NCBI RefSeq assembly: GCF_004216575.1 | Contig: NZ_SGWW01000001.1 | Span: 620,001-684,000, forward strand | Origin: Microcella putealis | GTDB lineage: Bacteria > Actinomycetota > Actinomycetes > Actinomycetales > Microbacteriaceae | Direction of reading: 5' to 3' | DNA length: 64,000 nucleotides | Program-made: the position numbers and the translations under genes | Part shown: positions 35,922 through 43,697 of the stretch, one piece after another | Position numbering within the stretch: the stretch's first letter is position 1 | Layout of the letters: every line of letters starts with the position of its first letter | The notes under the pieces: model-generated | Seen by the model: the letters and a program-made list of their open reading frames with translations, nothing else | What the model was told of the DNA's origin: nothing | Database searches by the model: none

Positions 35922-36293
35922 TCAGCTGGCTGCGGGATTCGACGCTGCATCACGTGAGACATCCGCGGTTGCGCGAACGGCAGCGCGGTGGGCCACGACC
36001 GCAGCGACCGTCACGGCGACGAGGCCCGCGATTGCACCGACACCCACGGCGACAGACAGCGCCTCAGGGTCGAGGGCCACCCAGACAGCGGTAGCCACGA
36101 AGGCCACAGCGGCCACGTGCATCCACCAGCGCGCTGCGCGGTGACCAGCCTGCCAGGCGGCCATCGAGGCCGAGACCGACGGGATGCGGATACCGACTGC
36201 GGCGTTCGGGCCGACGATCCCGCGCGCGGCAAGCTCCGCGCTCGTCGAGATCAGTAGTCCGGCGATCGCCAGGGTGATCACAGAAATCAACAT
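35922..36293 (-). CDS. SdpI/YfhL-family membrane protein
   Basis: 123 residues. An N-terminal helix (LISVITLAIAGLLIS) is followed by the SdpI-family box NAAVGIRIPSVSASMAAWQAGHRAARW and two further helices (AAVAFVATAVWVAL and VGAIAGLVAVTVAAVVAH). The N-x-x-V-G-I-R-x-P motif is diagnostic. In Bacillus, SdpI gives immunity to the SDP toxin, but most actinobacterial members have no known role. It lies 38 bases upstream of the aldo/keto reductase on the same strand. Confidence 0.8.
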   Translation of the reverse strand: MLISVITLAIAGLLISTSAELAARGIVGPNAAVGIRIPSVSASMAAWQAGHRAARWWMHVAAVAFVATAVWVALDPEALSVAVGVGAIAGLVAVTVAAVVAHRAAVRATADVSRDAASNPAAS

Positions 36294-36401
36294 GCACTCA
36301 AGATTGGCGCGCCGACAGGAGGGCTGCGGTCACGCACCCACAGCTCTGAGCGCCGGGTGCCGCGGGGTGCCGCGGGACTGGGCCCACACGACACCGCGGC
36401 T

Positions 36402-36443
36402 TTGGTGCAATACCGCTTGTTCGAGCGCACGGTATTGCACCAA
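36402..36443. repeat. Family-A palindromic repeat, copy 2
   Basis: Two perfect 14-base arms (TTGGTGCAATACCG and its complement CGGTATTGCACCAA) flank a 14-base centre containing GTTCGAGC. The sequence upstream (ACACCGCGGCT) matches that of copy 3. Confidence 0.75.
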
Positions 36444-36575
36444 CCGCGCGGGGTTGGGGTTGGGCAGTGGGAATGAGGACGAGCCGCGCAATGGTCCGCG
36501 CAGGCGGCTGCGACGGGCGCGTGAAAACCCGAACGCGCTGCCGGCTGCCGGAGCCCAGACCAATACCGCGGCTGC

Positions 36576-36613
36576 GGTGCAATACCGCGCGTTCGAACGC
36601 GGGGTATTGCACC
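36576..36613. repeat. Family-A palindromic repeat, copy 3
   Basis: 38-base near-perfect palindrome: arms GGTGCAATACC / GGTATTGCACC around the perfect core CGCGTTCGAACGCG, with a single mismatched pair (36587/36602). Upstream ATACCGCGGCT matches copy 2. Confidence 0.75.
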
Positions 36614-36800
36614 AAACGCGCAGGGGCGGGGGTGGAGTTGCGGGTTGGGATGGGTGGGGCGCTTGCGGTCGGGGTTCGGGGTGGCGGGCGATCCACCGAG
36701 CGGAGCGGGGCCGGGGCCTCGGCCAGAACCTCGGCCGAAGCCCAGCGATAGCCAGAGCAAGCGCTCGTGTCAGGGTGCACAGGGTGCAGCCAAAAGAAAT

Positions 36801-36836
36801 CCGTCGCCGGGCGGCCACCACAGCGCCCGGCGACGG
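36801..36836 (-). terminator. Rho-independent terminator of gabD
   Basis: Perfect 12-base arms CCGTCGCCGGGC / GCCCGGCGACGG with a 12-base loop. On the minus strand it is followed by ATTTCTTTTGG, a T-rich tail, 19 bases after the gabD stop. Confidence 0.88.
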
Positions 36837-36854
36837 AAACTTGAAACGGCGCGG

Positions 36855-38315
36855 CTACGCGCGCGGCACGAAGGTGTACTTCGTGGTCAGGTACTCCTCG
36901 ATGCCCTCGAACGAGCCCTCGCGGCCGATGCCCGACTGCTTGACGCCGCCGAAGGGGGCGGCCGCGTTCGAGATGACGCCGGCGTTGAGGCCCATCATGC
37001 CCGTCTGCAGCTTCTCGATCATGCGCATGCCGCGAGCCAGATCCTGGGTGTAGACGTAGCTGACCAGCCCGTACTCGGTGTCGTTGGCGAGGCGAACGGC
37101 CTCCTCCTCCGAGTCGAACGGAACGATCGCGAGCACCGGGCCGAAGATCTCTTCTTTCAAGAGGCGCGCATCCGGCGTCACATCAGTGAGGACGGTCGCC
37201 GGGTAGTACGAGCCGGGGCCCTCGGGGATGGAGCCGCCGACCGTGATCGTGGCGCCCTTGCCGGCGGCGTCGGCCACCAACTCGTGCGATCCCTCGACCG
37301 CATTGTCGTCGACGAGCGGGCCAATCTGCACGCCCTCCTCGGTGCCGCGGCCCATCTTCATCGCCTGCACGCGCTCGGTGATGCGGCGCGCGAACTCGTC
37401 GGCGACGCTCGAGTGCACGAGGAAGCGGTTGGCCGCCGTGCAGGCCTGGCCGATGTTGCGGAACTTCGCGAGCAGCGCGCCGTCGACCGCCTTGTCGAGG
37501 TCAGCATCCTCAAAGACGACGAAGGGGGCGTTGCCGCCGAGCTCCATCGAGGTGCGCAGGATGCCGTCGGCGGCCTGCTTCATCAGCTGGCGGCCCACCG
37601 GCGTCGAGCCGGTGAAGCTCAGCTTGCGCAGACGCGAGTCGCCGATGATCTCGGCCGACAGCGCGCGGCTTTCCGACGTCGTGACGACGTTGACGACACC
37701 CTTCGGCAGCCCCGCGTCGATCAGCGTCTGCGCGAAGTAGAGGGTGGTCAGCGGCGTGAGCGCGGCAGGCTTCACGACGCTGACGCAGCCGGCAGCGATC
37801 GCCGGGGCGATCTTGCGGGTCGCCATCGCGAGCGGGAAGTTCCACGGCGTGATGAGGAACGTCGGGCCCACCGGGGCCTTCGACGTGACGATGGTGCCGG
37901 TGCCCTCGGGGTTCGTGCCGAAGCGGCCGTGAATGCGCACGGCCTCCTCGCTGAACCAGCGCAGGAACTCGTTGCCGTACGTCACCTCTCCGCGCGCCTC
38001 GGCAAGCGGCTTGCCCATCTCGAGCGTCATCAGCAGAGCGAACTCGTCGGCGCGCTCGCGCACCAGCTCGAAGGCACGACGCAGAATCTCGCCGCGCTCG
38101 CGCGGAGCGGTGGCGGCCCACTCCTCCTGAACCGCGACGGCAGCATCCAGGGCGCGAACGCCGTCGGCGACCGACGCGTCGGCGATGTCGACCAGCTTGT
38201 TGCCGTTCGACGGGTCCTTGACGGCGAGGGTGCGGCCGTTGTCGGCCGCCACCCACTCGCCGCCGATGAGGAGGCCGGTGGGTACCTTCGCGAGGAGGTC
38301 GGATTCGGTGATCAT
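36855..38315 (-). CDS. gabD: NAD(P)-dependent succinate-semialdehyde dehydrogenase
   Basis: 486-residue aldehyde dehydrogenase that oxidises succinate semialdehyde to succinate, the second step of GABA catabolism. Motifs: ITPWNFPLAMATRKIAPA (cofactor entry), SFTGSTPVGRQL, the general-base glutamate in MELGGNAPFVVF (about 255), catalytic cysteine in NIGQACTAANRF (about 289) and EIFGPVLAIVPF. Length is normal. It lies 114 bases after gabT on the same strand with an AGGAAAG ribosome site before ATG 38315, and ends at a strong terminator. Function inferred from family plus gabT neighbour. Confidence 0.93.
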   Translation of the reverse strand: MITESDLLAKVPTGLLIGGEWVAADNGRTLAVKDPSNGNKLVDIADASVADGVRALDAAVAVQEEWAATAPRERGEILRRAFELVRERADEFALLMTLEMGKPLAEARGEVTYGNEFLRWFSEEAVRIHGRFGTNPEGTGTIVTSKAPVGPTFLITPWNFPLAMATRKIAPAIAAGCVSVVKPAALTPLTTLYFAQTLIDAGLPKGVVNVVTTSESRALSAEIIGDSRLRKLSFTGSTPVGRQLMKQAADGILRTSMELGGNAPFVVFEDADLDKAVDGALLAKFRNIGQACTAANRFLVHSSVADEFARRITERVQAMKMGRGTEEGVQIGPLVDDNAVEGSHELVADAAGKGATITVGGSIPEGPGSYYPATVLTDVTPDARLLKEEIFGPVLAIVPFDSEEEAVRLANDTEYGLVSYVYTQDLARGMRMIEKLQTGMMGLNAGVISNAAAPFGGVKQSGIGREGSFEGIEEYLTTKYTFVPRA

Positions 38316-38429
38316 GGTCGCTTTCCTGGTGCGTGTCGGATGCGGTGGTGGCGGTCCGCTGATCGGGCAGGTGGGGGTCGGTGCCGGTCGGGCGAGGCGG
38401 TGTGCCGCTGGCCGGCCGGTGGTCTGGCG

Positions 38430-39782
38430 CTAGTTCGCGGCGAGCGCGTCGGCGATGACCGAGAGGCCCTCGCGCAGCAGCTCGTCGGTGATCGACAGCG
38501 GCGGCAGCAGGCGGAACACGTTGCCGTCGGTGCCGCAGGTGAGCACGATGACGCCGGCCGCGTGGCAGGCCTTCGCGACGCGCTGGGTGAGGGCGGCGTC
38601 GGGCTTGCCGTCGGCGTCGATCAGCTCGATCGCCATCATCGCGCCGCGGCCGCGCACGTCGCCGACGCGGGGGTCGCGCGACTTCATGGCGGTCAGTTCG
38701 CTCTGCAGGATGGCGCCGATCTCGTGTGCGCGCTCGAGGAGGTTGCCCTCGTCGTAGGCCTTCATCGCTCCGAGCGCGGCGGCCGTCGCGATGGGGTTGC
38801 CGCCGTAGGTGCCACCGAGGCCGCCGACGTGCGGGGCGTCCATGATCTCCTGGCGGCCGACCACCGCGGCGAGCGGCAGACCACCGGCGATGCCCTTAGC
38901 GAGGGTCATCATGTCGGGCACGATGCCCTCGTCCTCTGACGCAAACATCTGGCCGGTGCGGGCGAAGCCGGTCTGCACCTCGTCGGCGATGAAAACGACG
39001 CCGTTCTCGTTCGCCCACTTCTGCAGGGCGGGGAGGAAGCCCTTGGCGGGAACGATGAAGCCACCCTCACCCTGGATGGGCTCGATGATGATCGCGGCGA
39101 GGCGGTCGGCGCCGATCTGCTTCTCCATCGTGTGGATCGCGCGGGCCGCCGCCTCGTCACCCGACAGGCCGTCGCGGAAGGGGTACGACATCGGCGCGCG
39201 GTACACGTCGGGCGCGAAGGGGCCGAAGCCGCTCTTGTAGGGCATGGCCTTCGCGGTGAGCGCCATCGTGAGGTTCGTGCGGCCGTGGTAGCCGTGGTCG
39301 AACGCGACGACGGCCGACTTGCCGGTGTAGTAGCGGGCGATCTTGATCGCGTTCTCGACGGCCTCGGCGCCCGAGTTGAACAGGGCGGTGCGCTTGGCGT
39401 GGTCACCGGGGGTGATCGCGTTCAGCTTCTCGGCGAGCTCGACATAGCCGTCATACGGGGTGACCATGAAGCAGGTGTGGGTGAAGCGCTGCACCTGCTC
39501 GATGACGGCCTGGGCGACGTGCGGGTCGGCGTTGCCGACGTTCGTCACGGCGATGCCGCTGCCGAGGTCGATGAGGCTGTTGCCGTCGACGTCGACGATG
39601 ACGCCGCCACCCGCTGCGACCGCGTAGACGGGCATCATGGTGCCCACCGAGGCAGACACGGCGGCGTTCTTGCGCTCGATGAGCTCCTGCGACTTCGGGC
39701 CGGGAATCGCCGTGACGAGGCGGCGCTCCTGCGGAAGCGACGGGCCGCCGGTAACGGTGGGGCCTGCAGTGGTCATGCTCAT
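38430..39782 (-). CDS. gabT: 4-aminobutyrate--2-oxoglutarate transaminase
   Basis: 450-residue class III PLP aminotransferase converting GABA to succinate semialdehyde. It shows LIDLGSGIAVTNVGNADPHV near the N-terminus, NSGAEAVENAIKIARYYTGK (phosphate contact), FDHGYHGRTNLTMALTAK, IIEPIQGEGGFIVPAKGFL, IADEVQTGFARTG, and the PLP lysine in MTLAKGIAGGLPLAAVVG; this block order is typical of GabT. ATG 39782 has GAGAGGA seven bases upstream; a second ATG two codons later is possible. Divergent from the PucR-type regulator with a 145-base shared control region. Confidence 0.94.
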   Translation of the reverse strand: MSMTTAGPTVTGGPSLPQERRLVTAIPGPKSQELIERKNAAVSASVGTMMPVYAVAAGGGVIVDVDGNSLIDLGSGIAVTNVGNADPHVAQAVIEQVQRFTHTCFMVTPYDGYVELAEKLNAITPGDHAKRTALFNSGAEAVENAIKIARYYTGKSAVVAFDHGYHGRTNLTMALTAKAMPYKSGFGPFAPDVYRAPMSYPFRDGLSGDEAAARAIHTMEKQIGADRLAAIIIEPIQGEGGFIVPAKGFLPALQKWANENGVVFIADEVQTGFARTGQMFASEDEGIVPDMMTLAKGIAGGLPLAAVVGRQEIMDAPHVGGLGGTYGGNPIATAAALGAMKAYDEGNLLERAHEIGAILQSELTAMKSRDPRVGDVRGRGAMMAIELIDADGKPDAALTQRVAKACHAAGVIVLTCGTDGNVFRLLPPLSITDELLREGLSVIADALAAN

Positions 39783-39812
39783 GACGGTGTCCTCTCGTGA
39801 CGCGTGAGCCCC

Positions 39813-39887
39813 ACGGTAGTGAGGCGCGCATCCGGGTCTGCTATCCACGATGTACACTTCGGATGCGCGGGGCCACCACCGTGGATA
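39813..39887. promoter_or_regulatory. gabT / pucR-type regulator divergent control region
   Basis: Contains a plus-strand -10-like TACACT (39853-39858) for the regulator and a minus-strand TACCGT (39818-39813) for gabT. Two inverted repeats span it: CGCGCATCCG / CGGATGCGCG (39825-39834 and 39860-39869) and TATCCACG / CGTGGATA (39842-39849 and 39880-39887). Either could be the regulator's operator; the second lies upstream of the gabT -10 as expected for an activator. Confidence 0.45.
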
Positions 39888-39927
39888 ACCCCGGTTGCGC
39901 GCGCCCCGATTGACGCGGAGGTCACCC

Positions 39928-41484
39928 ATGCCGATCACGCTCGCCTCGGTGCTCGAGCGCCGCGAACTGGGGCTCACAATCGTCTGGGCCGACGACGAGG
40001 CCGCCGCCCGCGTCTGGAGCTGGGCGCACTCGAGCGACCTCGCCGACCCCTCCCCCTTCCTCTCGCGGGGCGACGCCCTGCTGACGACGGGCACGCAGTG
40101 GCGAGACGACTCCGACATCGCGCCGTGGGTCGCGCGGCTCGCGGCCGTCGGGGTGCCGGCGATCGGCTTCGGCACTGAGGTGTTTCGCGACGGCACGCCC
40201 GACGCGCTCGTCGCCGCGTGCGAGGCGCACGGCATCGCCCTGTTCGAGGTTCCGTACCGCACGCCGTTCATCGCCGTCGTGCGCGCCGTCGCCGACCTCG
40301 ACGCGAGCGAACGCTTCTCGCGCGTGCGTTTCACCCTCGACGCGCAGCGCGCCATCGCCCTCGCGGCCCTCAGGCCCGACGGCCTCGCCGCCGCGCTCAC
40401 CGAACTCGAGCGCCGCGTCGGCGGCCCCGTTGCGCTGATTGGCAGCGACGGGCGCGTCGCCGTCGGCCGCCGCCCCGACCGCGTCGCCCTCGACACCGCC
40501 CGTCGGATGCTCGCCGACGGCCGCCGCGCCGCCGTCGTCATCGAGGGGGTCACCCTGCAAACCATCGGCCGGCCCGACGCCTTGCGCGGCGTCTTGGCCG
40601 TCGGCGGCGGAGCCCACGACGACGCCACGCGCGCCGTCGTCACGAGCGTTGTCGCGATGGTGGGTCTCGCCTTGGAGCAGGAGCGGCGCCTCGCCCGCAC
40701 CCTCGACGACCTGCGGGCCGAGTTGCTGTCGGCGCTCGTGCGCGGCGAGCGCGACCTCGTCGCGACAACGCTGCGGGCACTCGGCGGTGGGATCCCCGAC
40801 GAGCCGCTCGCGGTGGCCGTCATCGACCCGGCGTCAGGGCGCCGCGAGGCGCTGCTCGACCTCTTGGGGGCGCGGGCGCGCGGCGAGGCGGCGGCGTCCG
40901 GCGAGACGCAGGGTGCGCATCCGGGTCGCCGCAGCGCGGGAGGCGCGGGCGTCTTTCACGCCCGCGACGGGGCGCGCGTCGTCGTGCTCGCCGACGCCGA
41001 CCGCATCGACTCGCTGCTGCCCGAACTCGTCGAGCAGGCGCGCGGCACCGCGGGCGTCGTGCGCCGCGTGCGGTGGGAGCGGCTCGAGCAGGCCATCGAC
41101 GACGCCGCCCGGGCCGCCGACCGCATGGCGGAGCGCGTCGACGCGGATGCGCAGGCCGGTGACCGCATTCTGGACGCCGCCGCTCTCCGCGACGACGGCA
41201 TGCTCACGCGGCTGGCGGGGGCGGATGCGCGCCGCACCGCCGAGGCGATGCTCGCCCCGCTCGACCAACACGACGACGCGAGCGGTGACGCACTCGTGGC
41301 CACCCTCGCCGCGTGGCTGGGCGCCGACGCCGTCGCCGAGCAGGCGGCCGCCGCCCTCGGGGTGCACCGGCACACGGTGCGGGCGCGGGTGCGCCGGGCC
41401 GAACAACTGCTGGGGCGCGACTTGGGGGCGTTCCCGGCCAGGGCCGAGCTATGGGCGGCGCTGGTGGCTGCTGGGCGGGCCTAA
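39928..41484 (+). CDS. PucR-family transcriptional regulator, probable GABA-operon activator
   Basis: 518 residues. The N-terminal PucR-type sensor domain (ITLASVLERRELGLTIVWADDE, then LLTTGTQWRDD and GVPAIGFGTEVFRDGTPDALVAAC) covers about residues 2-130. A GGDEF-like/central region follows, and the C-terminal HTH_30 helix-turn-helix reads AAALGVHRHTVRARVRRAEQLLG near residue 490. ATG 39928 follows GGAGG with six bases spacing. Its divergent position to gabT-gabD matches the PucR-type GabR activator reported for Corynebacterium, so control of GABA catabolism is the most likely role. A Gly/Ala-rich insertion lies near residues 315-335. Confidence 0.85.
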   Translation: MPITLASVLERRELGLTIVWADDEAAARVWSWAHSSDLADPSPFLSRGDALLTTGTQWRDDSDIAPWVARLAAVGVPAIGFGTEVFRDGTPDALVAACEAHGIALFEVPYRTPFIAVVRAVADLDASERFSRVRFTLDAQRAIALAALRPDGLAAALTELERRVGGPVALIGSDGRVAVGRRPDRVALDTARRMLADGRRAAVVIEGVTLQTIGRPDALRGVLAVGGGAHDDATRAVVTSVVAMVGLALEQERRLARTLDDLRAELLSALVRGERDLVATTLRALGGGIPDEPLAVAVIDPASGRREALLDLLGARARGEAAASGETQGAHPGRRSAGGAGVFHARDGARVVVLADADRIDSLLPELVEQARGTAGVVRRVRWERLEQAIDDAARAADRMAERVDADAQAGDRILDAAALRDDGMLTRLAGADARRTAEAMLAPLDQHDDASGDALVATLAAWLGADAVAEQAAAALGVHRHTVRARVRRAEQLLGRDLGAFPARAELWAALVAAGRA

Positions 41485-41538
41485 CCGCTCGTCGCCACGC
41501 GGTGCGAGTGGCCGCCGCTCAGTAGACTGGCGCCGCCA

Positions 41539-41620
41539 GCGGGAGTGGTGAAATTGGCAGACACGCAGGATTTAGGTTCCTGTGCCTTCGGGCGTGAGGG
41601 TTCAAGTCCCTCCTTCCGCA
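41539..41620 (+). tRNA. tRNA-Leu (anticodon UAG)
   Basis: 82-base class II tRNA. Acceptor GCGGGAG pairs with CTTCCGC (one G-U), and the discriminator A is at 41620. The anticodon stem CAGGA/TCCTG encloses loop TTTAGGT, giving UAG. The variable arm GCCTTCGGGC is long, as in tRNA-Leu, and the T-arm has GGTTCAAGTCC. CCA is not encoded. TAGACT at 41523-41528 may be its -10. Confidence 0.96.
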
Positions 41621-41652
41621 CAACGTTCGTCGACTCGTAGGGGGCACCCGCG

Positions 41653-41876
41653 ATGGAGTGGGTCGTCCTGATCATCGGGGCCTCGTTGCCACCACGATTG
41701 GGCTATGCCTGTTCGCCCTGCCGACCGAGTCCTCTAGAGACTTCACGCCCGCTGCGTCAACGGCCCGCGTCAGCCCGTCGCTCTTCGCGCCGGGCCCTAT
41801 TCGCTTCACAGGTGCCGTCTTCGTGCTCGCGGGTATCGCGTTCAGCGGCTTCGCAATCGCCCAGTTGACGAGCTGA
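41653..41876 (+). pseudogene. Small two-helix membrane protein, apparently frameshifted
   Basis: From ATG 41653 the frame reads MEWVVLIIGASL, the start of a transmembrane helix, then becomes non-hydrophobic. The frame one base over carries the natural continuation (ATTIGLCLFALP, then a loop, then FTGAVFVLAGIAFSGFAIAQL and a TGA at 41874-41876). Loss of one base around 41685-41692 would join these into a roughly 74-residue two-helix protein. Either a true lesion or a sequencing error. It follows tRNA-Leu by 32 bases. Function unknown. Confidence 0.5.
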
Positions 41877-41952
41877 CGCTCCCGCAACATCGACGGTAGT
41901 TGTGACGGAATAGAGATGAGCAATACGGCGGCTCTGAAATAGATTTTCATTC

Positions 41953-42354
41953 ATGTCGCGTTCACGGGGGTTTATTCGCGCCGCACGTCTCACTGCCAGC
42001 GCAGTGCTCGTTTGCGGACTGACGACAGGCTGCTCACCGGTGATGATGTGCCCGCCCATCGGCATCGTCTTCCCGCTCCAGATAACCGCACCGGACACCG
42101 TCGTGGATCTCTCAGTGTGTGCAGACGACTGCGAGGTGTACGAACCATCAACCGGCCAGCTCACCAACGGAACGTGGCGCGTGATGTTGATGTCCGGCGG
42201 CCCGAACATCTCGATCACGACGACCGACGACGACGGAACGGTGCGAACCTACGAACTCGACGGCGTCGAATGGACCCCACAGGACGACGGCCCATGCCCC
42301 GGCCCGGTAGAGACTGCGCAGATTGACATCCGGGACGCAGACCCCGTGTCGTAG
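41953..42354 (+). CDS. Small hypothetical lipoprotein, cysteine-rich
   Basis: 133 residues with a basic N-terminus, hydrophobic leader and lipobox LTTGC (Cys about 27). The mature part has further cysteines (MCPP, VCADDCEVYE, DGPCPG), suggesting disulfides on the outside of the cell. I recognise no domain. ATG 41953 has TAGATT seven bases upstream (41940-41945) and no ribosome site, so it is leaderless. Codon use is less GC-biased than neighbouring genes. Confidence 0.7.
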   Translation: MSRSRGFIRAARLTASAVLVCGLTTGCSPVMMCPPIGIVFPLQITAPDTVVDLSVCADDCEVYEPSTGQLTNGTWRVMLMSGGPNISITTTDDDGTVRTYELDGVEWTPQDDGPCPGPVETAQIDIRDADPVS

Positions 42355-42381
42355 AAGACTGGTCAACTTCGCACACACGAA

Positions 42382-42421
42382 ACGGCGCCCTCCCCCGCGT
42401 AATCGCAGAAGAGGGCGCCGT
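42382..42421. terminator. Bidirectional terminator between lipoprotein and Old Yellow Enzyme genes
   Basis: Perfect 11-base arms ACGGCGCCCTC / GAGGGCGCCGT separated by 18 bases, located between two converging stops. The minus side is followed by TTTCGTGTG. Confidence 0.75.
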
Positions 42422-42439
42422 GTCTGTGAGGCGAGGTGA

Positions 42440-43534
42440 CTACGCGGCCGCCTCGTCGTCGCTCTCGTCGAGCGTCGGGTAGTCGGTGTAGCCCTTCTCG
42501 TCGCCGCCGTAGAACGTGGCCGGGTCGGCCTCGTTGAAGGGGGCACCGGTCTTCAGGCGCTCGACCACGTCGGGGTTCGCGAGGGCGAACTGGCCGAGCG
42601 GGGCGATGTCGGCGAGGCCCGCGTTGATCTCGTCGGCGATTTGCTCGCGGGTGCGTCCGTAGCGCAGCACCAGCAGCGTGTTCGGCCACGCCTTGCGGAT
42701 CTCCTTCAGCAGCACGTCGTCGCCGCCGTGGTGCAGGTTGAGGTAGACAAGGTCAAGCTTCGCGAGCTCGCGCACGAGGTACAGGTACTGCTCGCGCACC
42801 TCTTCGACCGAGCCCTCGTCGAGGCCGCCGAGGGGCATTCCGGGAGAGATGCGGATGCCGGTGCGGTCGGCGCCGATCGCGTCGGCGACGGCCTTCGACA
42901 CCTCGATGACGAAGCGGGCGCGGTTCTCGACAGATCCGCCGTACTGGTCGTCGCGCACGTTGGCGTTCGGGGCGAGGAACTGGTGCCCGACGTAGCCGTT
43001 CGCGGCGTGGATCTCGACGCCGTCGGCGCCCGCCTCAACCGCAGCCTTCGCGGCCGTCACGAACTCGGCGATGACGTCAGCGATCTCGTCGGTCGCGATC
43101 GCGCGGGGCTCGGGGGCCGGCTGCATGCCCGTGGGCGTGAACATGTCGACGCCCGGGGCGATCGCCGAGGGGGCGACCGGCTGGCGGTGGTGCGGCGTGT
43201 TGTCGGGGTGCGACATGCGGCCGACGTGCATCAGCTGGATGAAGAGGTAGCCGCCACCCGCGTGGATCGCGTCGGCGGTCTCGCGCCAGCCGGCGATGTG
43301 CGCGTCGGTGTAGATGCCCGGGGTGTTCAGGTAGCCCTGGCCGTCATCCGACGGCTGCGTGCCCTCCGAGATGATCAGACCGAGGGATGCGCGCTGGCCG
43401 TAGTACTCGGCGGCGAGCGCACCCGGGGTGCCATCGGCGTTCGCGCGGCTGCGCGTCATCGGCGCCATCGCGAGACGGTGCGGCAGGTCCATGCGGCCGA
43501 CCGTGATCGGCTGCCAGAGGGAGTCCAAAGACAT
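42440..43534 (-). CDS. Old Yellow Enzyme family alkene reductase
   Basis: 364-residue FMN-dependent TIM-barrel oxidoreductase of the OYE/NemA group. N-terminal LPHRLAMAPMTRSRA (FMN binding), QLMHVGRMSH, the active-site region GVEIHAANGYVGHQFLAPNANVRDDQYGGS (seen in parts) and SVENRARFVIE are diagnostic. The common His-x-x-His/Asn pair that binds the substrate carbonyl is present as HAAN. Reduces activated C=C bonds with NAD(P)H; the physiological substrate is unknown. A GAGAAAG site precedes ATG 43534; its end faces a shared terminator. Confidence 0.9.
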   Translation of the reverse strand: MSLDSLWQPITVGRMDLPHRLAMAPMTRSRANADGTPGALAAEYYGQRASLGLIISEGTQPSDDGQGYLNTPGIYTDAHIAGWRETADAIHAGGGYLFIQLMHVGRMSHPDNTPHHRQPVAPSAIAPGVDMFTPTGMQPAPEPRAIATDEIADVIAEFVTAAKAAVEAGADGVEIHAANGYVGHQFLAPNANVRDDQYGGSVENRARFVIEVSKAVADAIGADRTGIRISPGMPLGGLDEGSVEEVREQYLYLVRELAKLDLVYLNLHHGGDDVLLKEIRKAWPNTLLVLRYGRTREQIADEINAGLADIAPLGQFALANPDVVERLKTGAPFNEADPATFYGGDEKGYTDYPTLDESDDEAAA

Positions 43535-43697
43535 AGCTGTATCGCTTTCTCTACATCGGGGAACAGCGGATAGTGGCGGGCGGCGACGACGTCGCCGCGA
43601 CCGCCCACGGCTATCGATGGCCGTTCAGCCACGATAAACACGCTTCATGGGAAAGCGCCGGGGAGCCCTGGCAATTCCCGCTGAGCGCCCGGGCGTG

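Larger units (their letters stand above)
36294..36800. other. Spacer with family-A repeats, no gene
   Basis: About 500 bases between the SdpI gene start and the gabD terminator. No frame with coding character is seen. It contains two family-A palindromes as direct copies (start-to-start about 174 bases) whose left flanks also match (ACCGCGGCT just before each left arm). G-rich sequence follows each copy. Otherwise nothing recognised. Confidence 0.6.

Noticed and set aside
36287-36821. Overlapping minus-strand open frames in the family-A repeat spacer
   Set aside because: The encoded sequence simply repeats the palindrome translations and low-complexity Pro/Arg stretches. There is no consistent frame or ribosome site.
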